This document shows, piece after piece, positions 58,615-64,000 of a DNA stretch of 64,000 nucleotides. Origin of the DNA: Leucobacter chromiisoli (GTDB lineage: Bacteria > Actinomycetota > Actinomycetes > Actinomycetales > Microbacteriaceae); assembly GCF_016522505.1 (NCBI RefSeq), contig NZ_JAEHOH010000014.1, forward strand, positions 62,001-126,000, given 5' to 3'. Within the stretch, counting starts at the first letter, position 1, and the number at the start of each line of letters is the position of its first letter. Position numbers and translations under genes: made by a program. The notes under the pieces are model-generated. The model was given only the letters and a program-made list of their open reading frames with translations, ran no database searches and was not told the DNA's origin.

Positions 58615-59253
58615 ATGACCTCACAGCCCCTGCGCGTGCGCCTGCTCAACGACTACGAGATCGTGGTGGAGGGGCTCCGCTCGATGCTGGCGCCCTACGC
58701 CGAGCGCGTGAGGGTCGTCGCCCTCGACATCCAGCAGCCCTCCGAGCGGCAGGCCGACGTCACCCTGTACGACACGTTCGGCCAGGTGCAGGCCGACCAG
58801 CGCAAGATCGACGAGATCATCGCCGACCCCGCGGCCGGCGCCGTCGTCGTCTACAGCTGGAACACCCAGGAGGAGCTCGTCGGCAAGGCGCTCGACAAGG
58901 GCTGCCGCGGCTACCTCGAGAAGTCGCTGAGCGCGGCCGAGCTCGTGGACCGCCTCGAGCGGATCGCGGCCGGGCAGGTCATCGCCCCCGAGGTGCGGGA
59001 TCGCGGGGTCGAGGAGCCGGCGGGCGGCGCCTGGCCCGGGCAGCACCACGGCCTGACGGCGCGCGAGTCGGAGGTGATCGCGCTCATCACCCAGGGGCTG
59101 ACGAACCCGGAGATCGCGGCCCGCAGCTACATCACGGGCAACTCGCTCAAGTCGTACATCCGCTCGGCGTACCGCAAGATGGGCGTGGAGCGACGCTCCC
59201 AGGCCGTGCGCTGGGGCATCGAGAATGGGATGCTCCCGCCCCAGGAGGTCTGA
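58615..59253 (+). CDS. LuxR-type response regulator-like protein with atypical receiver
   Basis: 212 residues. Residues 5-120 have a receiver fold (VRLLNDYEIVVEGLRSMLAP, VVYSWNTQEEL, GYLEKSLS). The phosphoryl Asp can be placed in TLYDTFGQ and the Lys in YLEKS, but the first acidic pair is ND instead of DD. Residues 145-205 are a LuxR/GerE helix-turn-helix (GLTARESEVIALITQGLTNP). No histidine kinase is next to it, so it is an orphan regulator. TATACT lies 6 bases before the ATG. Confidence 0.88.
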   Translation: MTSQPLRVRLLNDYEIVVEGLRSMLAPYAERVRVVALDIQQPSERQADVTLYDTFGQVQADQRKIDEIIADPAAGAVVVYSWNTQEELVGKALDKGCRGYLEKSLSAAELVDRLERIAAGQVIAPEVRDRGVEEPAGGAWPGQHHGLTARESEVIALITQGLTNPEIAARSYITGNSLKSYIRSAYRKMGVERRSQAVRWGIENGMLPPQEV

Positions 59254-59276
59254 GCGGGCCCCTCGCGCGCCCGCTC
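59252..59276 (+). terminator. Terminator-like hairpin at the end of the LuxR-type gene
   Basis: 8-bp inverted repeat (GAGCGGGC at 59252-59259, complement 59269-59276) that starts inside the stop codon. Confidence 0.45.
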
Positions 59277-59558
59277 GCGAACCGCTTCCCGACCCCCGCC
59301 CGAGCGCCTGGCCGACCGCTCCCGAGCGCCTCGGCGACCCGCTCGCGATCACCGCGAACCCAGGCGGAATCGCCCGCGTTTCCGGGGCATTCTAGGGAAG
59401 TCCTGCTCATGAAAAACCACCCCTCTGGGTGGCCGCCCTCGTCGTTACAGTCGGAGCCGACAGGCTTTTCCTGTCGCTTTACTTGGTGCCCCAAGTAACG
59501 GCTGCGAAGCGGTGACGCGCCTCTTCCAGTCGTACCGACCACGACCCGAAGGCTCCGA
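59277..59558 (+). promoter_or_regulatory. Structured intergenic stretch before the DUF7882 gene
   Basis: No gene is visible. Three short perfect hairpins follow each other: CCACCC/GGGTGG (59417-59432), GACAGG/CCTGTC (59459-59475) and TTACTTGG/CCAAGTAA (59479-59498). The last is the least GC-rich and looks like a regulator binding site. A TTCTAG/AT-rich patch near 59390-59415 could hold a promoter. The stretch may be a long 5' untranslated region. Confidence 0.4.
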
Positions 59559-59879
59559 TTGGGAACGCTCATCTACGGCAGGTCACTGAAGTTCGAGTTC
59601 GATGACCGGACTCTCGAGCACGTCAAGGTCGTGGTGCTCGCCAGGTTCCGCAAGCGGGAGTCGTTCCTGCTCAGTTGGACGCAGCGGGATGCGAGGGGGA
59701 AGGGATCGATGTCGGTCTGGATCTCGCCCGACATCCCGCTCGGCTTCCAGTTCGAGGGAGACGCGCGCGGCCCCCTGTCCCGCGAGTGGATCGAGGCGCT
59801 CACGAAACTGTCCTACACGAATCAGGGGCTCGTGATCGTGCCCGAGCGGGCGATCGGATCCGACCACTCGCACTCCTGA
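59559..59879 (+). CDS. DUF7882 family protein
   Basis: 106 residues: MGTLIYGRSLKFEFDDRTLE, HVKVVVLARFRKRESFLLSW, then SMSVWISPDIPLGFQFEG and LSREWIEALTKLSYTNQGL. This is the short beta-rich family found in Microbacteriaceae and often wrongly called ATP-dependent DNA ligase because of a borderline similarity; it has no ligase motifs. It starts at TTG with GAAGG upstream. Its function is unknown. Confidence 0.88.
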   Translation: MGTLIYGRSLKFEFDDRTLEHVKVVVLARFRKRESFLLSWTQRDARGKGSMSVWISPDIPLGFQFEGDARGPLSREWIEALTKLSYTNQGLVIVPERAIGSDHSHS

Positions 59880-59905
59880 TCCGCGCGACCTCGCGGTCGC
59901 GGATC
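59878..59905 (+). terminator. Terminator-like hairpin after DUF7882
   Basis: 8-bp inverted repeat GATCCGCG (59878-59885) with complement at 59898-59905, beginning within the stop codon. Confidence 0.45.
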
Positions 59906-60033
59906 GCAGCGAACATAGGCGGCGACGCGGGGCGGGTCAAGCCCCTGAGCGCGCACCCGATCCGGGCATAGCGTGGAGTCGTCAGGATCAGAGCACGGCT
60001 GCGGGAAGCCGTCCGAGCCAGGAGGTGAGCGGC

Positions 60034-60300
60034 ATGGCACGTCACGACGTCACGACGCGGTCCAAGAACGGCCAGTGGGTGAACGAGATCGAGGACGCCC
60101 CCGAGCTCTCGATGAGCTTCAGGAGCCGGGAGGAAGCCGAGCAGGCCGGTCGAGAGTTCGCCGCCGCGAACGGCACCCGCCACGTCGTCGAGGACAGCGA
60201 GCCGACCGGCGCCATCACGGACGGCGGCGACCCCGACGATCCGACTCCGACCGCGGAGGCCGGAGGCGCGCCGCGGAACCAGTCCGGTCCGGGCGACTGA
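60034..60300 (+). CDS. DUF2188 domain protein
   Basis: 88 residues. MARHDVTTRSKNGQWVNEIE and SREEAEQAGREFAAANGTRH match DUF2188, a small domain of unknown function seen in many bacteria. The last 30 residues are a Pro/Asp/Gly-rich tail. A full AGGAGG precedes the ATG at 60034 by 8 bases, which decides against the GTG at 60025. Confidence 0.85.
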   Translation: MARHDVTTRSKNGQWVNEIEDAPELSMSFRSREEAEQAGREFAAANGTRHVVEDSEPTGAITDGGDPDDPTPTAEAGGAPRNQSGPGD

Positions 60301-60482
60301 CCGCCGCCGCGACAGGAGCGGACGATGCGGTTCGACACCTGGGAGGAACTCGGTGCTGGCGACGGCGTTCGCCGCCTCTCGCACGCCCATAGCTTCCGTC
60401 GGAGCGCCCGTCAACCCAATCGAGGAGGGCACGGGAACGACCTAGTGTCGGGAGGACAACTCGATCGCAGAGGGAGGACGTC

Positions 60483-60701
60483 ATGAACGCAGAACGTGGC
60501 AACACGAAGCACGGACCGGAACTCGACGAGCAGATGGAGCAGGAGTCGCGGGGAATGGTGCAGGGCCACGGCAGGCCGCACGCCGAGCCGTTCCGCGAGA
60601 CCGAGCCGCTGCCCGACGACACTGACGCCGAGGACGTGGTGGAGGCGTTCGAGACCGCTCCCCTGGAGCAGGCGCAGGATCGGGAGGACGACGATGCTTG
60701 A
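60483..60701 (+). CDS. Small acidic protein (72 aa)
   Basis: Encodes 72 residues, MNAERGNTKHGPELDEQMEQ with an acidic C-terminal half (DDTDAEDVVEAFETAP). GGGAGG precedes the ATG by 5 bases. It overlaps the following baeRF2 gene by 8 bases, so the two are cotranslated. No family is recognised; it may be a regulator or partner of the downstream protein. Confidence 0.7.
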   Translation: MNAERGNTKHGPELDEQMEQESRGMVQGHGRPHAEPFRETEPLPDDTDAEDVVEAFETAPLEQAQDREDDDA

Positions 60702-61827
60702 TCAGCACGCGCTCACCGATCTCCTCTCGGCCGGCGAGCCCTCGACGGTGGCCTACATCGATGGTCCAGGCGCACGCCCCCAGGTGGAGGAGGAGGCCGT
60801 CGAGGACACGGTGGTCGCGCGCCTCGAGGAGTGCGGGGCCCCCGAGGCCGACGTCGACGCGATCAAGCGCGCACTCCCCGCGCGCGACGGCACGCCGAGC
60901 CCTTCGGCGCGCTATCTGCTCGCGCGGGGCGGGCGCCTCGAGCTCGACGAGACCTTCCCGGGCGCCCGCTTCGGCCCGGAACGGATCTCCTTCGGGCGGG
61001 TTCCCGAGATCGTGCCGCTCCTGCGGCAGGCCACGAGAAGCGTGCGCTACCTCGTCGTCGAGACGGGCCGGGAGGGCGCAGAAGTGCGTCTGGAGCGCAT
61101 GGACCGGCACGAGCCGGAACGGGTAGAGGACGTTGAGGGACGCCCCGACAGCCTCACGAAGGTGCAGGCCGGGGGCTGGTCGCATGCCAGATACCAGCGC
61201 GCGGCCGAGGAGGTGTGGAAGCACAACCAGTCGGAGGTGGCGGAGGTCGTCGATCGACTGGTCGAGCAGCAGCGCCCCGACTTCATCATGATCGCCGGCG
61301 ACGTGCGCGCCCGTCAGATGCTGAAGGACGGCCTGGGCGAGGCCGCCTCGAAGCTCGTCATCGAGCACGAGACGCACACTCGGGCCGACGGAGCCGACGA
61401 CGAGGGCCTCGAGCGGGCACTCGCGGACGCGGCCGAGCAGCGCCTCCGGAGCGAGATCGACGACACCGTCGACCGGGCGCGCGCCGACGGCGGCAGCGCG
61501 GGTGCGCAGGGTGTGCCCGCTATCGTCGAAGCGCTGCAGCAGGCCAGGGTCGACACCCTGGTGCTGGACGCCCGGTTCCTGGATGACGATCGGACGCTGC
61601 GGGCGCTCGACGCCGAGCCGTGGGTCGCGGAGGAGGAGCCCGAGGGGCTCGAGGCCGAGACGCTGGAGGAGGTCCGGGCCTCCGAGGCGCTGGCACGCGC
61701 CGCGCTGCTCACGGGCGCCCGGGTGCTCGTTCGCGAGGAGGATTTCGACGCGCCCGACGAGCCGCGCGAGGAGGTTGGCGCTCAGGAGCCGATCGCCTCG
61801 CTCCGCTGGGCGAACGACGCGGGGTAG
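60694..61827 (+). CDS. baeRF2 domain protein (eRF1/Vms1-like, Rv2629 family)
   Basis: 377 residues related to Mycobacterium tuberculosis Rv2629 and other bacterial eRF1-like (baeRF) proteins. Visible parts are an N-terminal strand region (PSTVAYIDG), a middle RYLVVETGREGAEVRLERMD, the central GGWSHARYQRAAEEVWKHNQ (arginine and glutamine region thought to correspond to the release-factor catalytic loop) and FIMIAGDVRARQML in the C-terminal domain. These proteins are proposed to act in ribosome rescue or tRNA/peptide release. It begins 8 bases before the end of the small acidic gene. Confidence 0.82.
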   Translation: MLDQHALTDLLSAGEPSTVAYIDGPGARPQVEEEAVEDTVVARLEECGAPEADVDAIKRALPARDGTPSPSARYLLARGGRLELDETFPGARFGPERISFGRVPEIVPLLRQATRSVRYLVVETGREGAEVRLERMDRHEPERVEDVEGRPDSLTKVQAGGWSHARYQRAAEEVWKHNQSEVAEVVDRLVEQQRPDFIMIAGDVRARQMLKDGLGEAASKLVIEHETHTRADGADDEGLERALADAAEQRLRSEIDDTVDRARADGGSAGAQGVPAIVEALQQARVDTLVLDARFLDDDRTLRALDAEPWVAEEEPEGLEAETLEEVRASEALARAALLTGARVLVREEDFDAPDEPREEVGAQEPIASLRWANDAG

Positions 61828-61843
61828 CCCACCGGCGAATCGG

Positions 61844-61888
61844 ACGAGCGAAGGGTTTCCGCGGCTTCCGCGGAAACCCTTCGCTCGT
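61844..61888 (+). terminator. Very strong terminator, 21-bp perfect stem
   Basis: Arms 61844-61864 and 61868-61888 are perfectly complementary over 21 bp (ACGAGCGAAGGGTTTCCGCG and one more), with a 3-base CTT loop. It starts 17 bases after the baeRF2 stop and separates it from the convergent YihY gene, so it may stop transcription from both sides. Confidence 0.85.
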
Positions 61889-62029
61889 TCGCGCGGCTCG
61901 CGCTGCACGGCCGCGAGACGCGCGGGAGTCGTGTCCCGAGCGCGGGGGCGCGGCGATGACGAGCAGGGCGCCCCGGGCTGACATGGCACCCACCTTAGGG
62001 GAGAGCCCCGGTCTCGGGGGCGACGCGGC

Positions 62030-63106
62030 TCACGGCCGCGAGTCCGGCAGATCCCGATCGTCACCCTCGGAGCGGATGCGGCGCCCCTCGGCCAGCAGCT
62101 CCTCCTCCTTCTTCTCCCGCTTCTCGCTCTGGCGCGTGTCGCGCGGGGGAAGCTGGATGTCCTCTTCGGCGGCGATCCCTCCCTGCAGCTGACGACCCCG
62201 CTCGAGCTCGGCATCGAACTCGGCGCCGAAGAGGAGCGCGAGATTCGCGATCCACACCCAGAGCAGGAAGACGATCACGCCCGCCAGGGAGCCGTAGGTG
62301 CGATCGTAGTTGGAGAAGTTGGCGACGTAGATACCGAACCCGGCGCTCGCGATCGCGAGGACGACGATGGCGAGCAGCGCTCCCGGGCTGATCCAGCGGA
62401 ACTTCGGCTGCTTCGCGTTGGGCGTCGCGTAGTAGAGCACCGCCACGAGGAACACGATCACGAAGACGAGAAGCGGCCACTTCAGGATGCTCCAGGCGGT
62501 CTGCACGCCGGCGCTCGCTCCGATGGCATCCCCGACCGCCTCGACCACCCCGCCCGAGAGGACGAGGGCCAGTGCGGCGATCGCGAGGGTCACGACCGCG
62601 ATGAGGGTCACGACGAGCTGCATGGGGCGCAGCTTCCAGAACGGCCGCCCCTCCTCGATCTCGTAGATCCGGTTCATGACGCGGCTGAACGCGCCGACGT
62701 AGCCGGAGGCCGACCAGAGGGCGACGAGGATGCCCATGACCAGCGCGAGACCGGCCCCGGGTGCCTGTGCGAGCTGCTCGATCGGCCCGCGCAGCGTCTC
62801 CGCCGTGTCGCCCGGCGCGACCTCTTCGACGATGCCGAGCACCGCCTCGGCGGCTTCGTCCTCCTGCCCCACGACGCCGAGCAGCGAGAAGATCGCCACC
62901 AGCGCGGGGAACATGGCCAGGATGGCGTAGTACGTCAGGGTGGCGGCCGCGTCCATGCACTGGTCGGCCGAGAACTCCCGGACCGTCCGGGTGAGGATGT
63001 ACTTCCAGGATCGCTTCTCGAGCTTCGTGGGAGCGTCCGGCTTCGCCTCGTGCTCCGGATGCACCCCGTTCTCCCGCGACCCGGCTCCGTGCTCTCGCTG
63101 CTTCAT
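62030..63106 (-). CDS. YihY/virulence factor BrkB family membrane protein
   Basis: 358 residues with six membrane helices: CMDAAATLTYYAILAMFPAL, a GLALVMGILVALWSASGYVG segment typical of YihY, KWPLLVFVIVFLVAVLYYAT, PGALLAIVVLAIASAGFGIY and VFLLWVWIANLALLFGAEFD. Cytoplasmic tails at both ends are charged. The family is ubiquitous, with no established transport function. It forms a same-strand row with DUF3618 and holin-like genes. Confidence 0.93.
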   Translation of the reverse strand: MKQREHGAGSRENGVHPEHEAKPDAPTKLEKRSWKYILTRTVREFSADQCMDAAATLTYYAILAMFPALVAIFSLLGVVGQEDEAAEAVLGIVEEVAPGDTAETLRGPIEQLAQAPGAGLALVMGILVALWSASGYVGAFSRVMNRIYEIEEGRPFWKLRPMQLVVTLIAVVTLAIAALALVLSGGVVEAVGDAIGASAGVQTAWSILKWPLLVFVIVFLVAVLYYATPNAKQPKFRWISPGALLAIVVLAIASAGFGIYVANFSNYDRTYGSLAGVIVFLLWVWIANLALLFGAEFDAELERGRQLQGGIAAEEDIQLPPRDTRQSEKREKKEEELLAEGRRIRSEGDDRDLPDSRP

Positions 63107-63158
63107 GATCCTCCTCCGGACGAGGAAGGGACGGGGCGCGAGCCCCGTCCCATCCGTC

Positions 63159-63722
63159 TCAGCTGTCGGCGACGTTCTGCCGCGCCTCCTGGGCGCGATC
63201 CTTCACGCCTTCCGCGGCGCCGGACGCCTCCTCCTTGACGTGGTCGACCGCCTCCGTCGCGCGATCCTTCACCGCGGCGACGGCCTCCTGGGCGGGCTCC
63301 TGCAGGTGCGAGGCGACGTCCTTCGCGACGCCGGTGACCTCGTCGACGAGCGGCTGCGCTCCCTCCTTGGCCTCGGCGGCGAGATCCTTCTCCTTCTCGG
63401 AGGCGGGGATCAGGGAGGCGGTGAGGAGCCCCACGCCGAAGGCGATGAGGCCGACGGCGAGAGGGTTCCCCTCGGCCTTGGCCTTGGCCTCGTGCGCCAT
63501 GTCCTTCGCCTGATCGGCGACGTCGGAGGCGGCGGACTGCGCATCCTCGGCCGTTCCCATCACGCGCTCGCTCACCGACCCGAACGCGCGCCGCATCCTG
63601 CTGGTCTGACGGTGCACGATCTTGGACGGAGTCACCTTGTCGGCGAGCGCATCCACGTCGGAGCCGAGACCGCGGCGCGTGCGCTCGATATCGGCACGAA
63701 TCTGATCCGGTGAATCACTCAT
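63159..63722 (-). CDS. DUF3618 domain protein
   Basis: 187 residues. The N-terminal DUF3618 segment is SPDQIRADIERTRRGLGSDV followed by DALADKVTPSKIV. A single hydrophobic helix (LAVGLIAFGVGLLTASLI) and a long Ala/Lys/Glu coiled-coil tail follow. It is thought to be a membrane-anchored envelope protein. Its start overlaps the stop of the holin-like gene by 4 bases. Confidence 0.9.
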   Translation of the reverse strand: MSDSPDQIRADIERTRRGLGSDVDALADKVTPSKIVHRQTSRMRRAFGSVSERVMGTAEDAQSAASDVADQAKDMAHEAKAKAEGNPLAVGLIAFGVGLLTASLIPASEKEKDLAAEAKEGAQPLVDEVTGVAKDVASHLQEPAQEAVAAVKDRATEAVDHVKEEASGAAEGVKDRAQEARQNVADS

Positions 63723-64000
63723 TTGTTCTCCTCATTTCTCTTGAACGTCGGCAGGAACTCCTGCAGCGTCTCCACCGTCTGCGGAGCGCCCTTGACCTTC
63801 TTCAGATGCGAACGCCCCACCAGGAACAGGACCAGGGCGATGACGGCCCAGAGGACCGCGACCACCACTCCGGCCCAGCCGCCGCCCATGAGCGGGGTGA
63901 GGGCCGCCCAGAGAGCCAGCGACAGGAAGAACACGGCCATGCCCGCGCCGTATCCCGCCCCGCCGAGCATCCCGGCGCCCTTCGCGGTGTTCGTGGCGGA
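63719..64000 (-). CDS. Phage holin family (Actinobacterial holin-X-like) membrane protein, partial
   Basis: The 93 visible C-terminal residues, still open at the right edge, contain two membrane helices (AVFFLSLALWAALTPLMGGG and VVVAVLWAVIALVLFLVGRS) and a soluble tail TVETLQEFLPTFKRNEENK. This matches the small holin-like family that is regularly followed by DUF3618 proteins in Actinobacteria. It is not evidence of a prophage. Confidence 0.82.
   Translation of the reverse strand, partial: SATNTAKGAGMLGGAGYGAGMAVFFLSLALWAALTPLMGGGWAGVVVAVLWAVIALVLFLVGRSHLKKVKGAPQTVETLQEFLPTFKRNEENK

Noticed and set aside
59559-59879. Annotation as ATP-dependent DNA ligase
   Set aside because: The 106 residues contain no ligase motif (no KxDG); the name is a known misannotation of the DUF7882 family.
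60325-60486. 53-codon frame MRFDTWEELGAG... with GGAG upstream, ending over the next start codon
   Set aside because: The second half reads as low-complexity Arg/Gly sequence. Only the start looks gene-like, so it may be a remnant, and I could not support it as a gene.
61709-61984. Antisense reading frame starting at ATG 61984 with a TAAGGT element 7 bases upstream
   Set aside because: It runs antisense through the strong terminator and the end of the baeRF2 gene, and its Arg/Pro/Ala-rich product looks like a shadow frame. The promoter-like match may be chance.
63719-64000. Holin-like gene as a sign of a prophage
   Set aside because: This family occurs in a chromosomal row with DUF3618 and YihY genes in many Actinobacteria; no other phage gene is present.
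1-64000. CRISPR array, rRNA operon or intact insertion sequence
   Set aside because: No regularly spaced repeats, no rRNA-like sequence and no transposase reading frame with terminal repeats were seen on either strand.

Overview
The window is a high-GC actinobacterial chromosome segment with densely packed genes on both strands. It is most likely from the family Microbacteriaceae, and possibly a Leucobacter-like genus. The grounds are a LeuA with a leucine-rich leader peptide, the short DUF7882 protein often mislabelled as an ATP-dependent DNA ligase, a 180-kDa-type NAD glutamate dehydrogenase, IdeR/DtxR and Zur boxes, and many start codons lying 5-8 bases after a TANNNT -10 element (leaderless mRNAs). 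The genus is an inference. I saw no rRNA, CRISPR array, prophage or intact insertion sequence. Two tRNA genes are present: Pro-CGG and Ser-CGA.

Layout. Positions 1-9200 hold a partial GntR regulator, the leuA attenuator and leuA, small membrane proteins, a gene-poor stretch beside tRNA-Pro, a HAD phosphatase, mqo, radA and tRNA-Ser. Positions 9500-18900 hold a DUF808 membrane protein, a lipoprotein, a family A DNA polymerase, the large glutamate dehydrogenase and a nitrilase with a short N-terminus. Positions 18950-25725 are metal homeostasis: a Zur-box divergon (zinc-free L36 paralog and a COG0523-like protein without a P-loop) and a five-gene siderophore uptake operon under a DtxR-type box. 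Positions 25725-31873 hold a Nudix-LOG fusion and a LacI-controlled cluster (nitrilase-type amidase, sodium symporter flanked by two tiny membrane proteins, M20-type carbamoylase) that looks like uptake and hydrolysis of an N-carbamoyl or amide compound.

Positions 31947-35639 hold a PrpF-family isomerase, a DUF488 protein and a DyP peroxidase-encapsulin nanocompartment operon. Positions 35608-48239 run mainly leftward: a DHFR-like reductase, an OafA/SGNH acyltransferase, a DUF6320/condensation-like acyltransferase/esterase trio, SelO, a VOC protein, and an acyl-CoA dehydrogenase/ketosynthase/AMP-ligase trio of unknown product. Positions 48305-56281 hold DUF6458, an ECF42-type sigma factor with its YCII partner and probable autoregulated promoter, an MFS exporter, an SDR and a FAD reductase, a NYN-LOTUS protein and a repeat-bearing membrane protein.

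Positions 56369-64000 hold a lipase-like hydrolase, YaeQ, a Phd/PIN toxin-antitoxin pair with a perfect palindromic operator, an orphan LuxR-type regulator, DUF7882, a DUF2188/acidic protein/baeRF2 module ending in a 21-bp perfect hairpin, and a YihY/DUF3618/holin-like envelope operon that runs off the right edge. The most interesting items are the P-loop-less COG0523-like gene in the Zur divergon, the LacI-controlled catabolic cluster with its micro-proteins, the internal encapsulin-targeting motif, the ligase-ketosynthase-dehydrogenase trio, and the leaderless leuA leader peptide.
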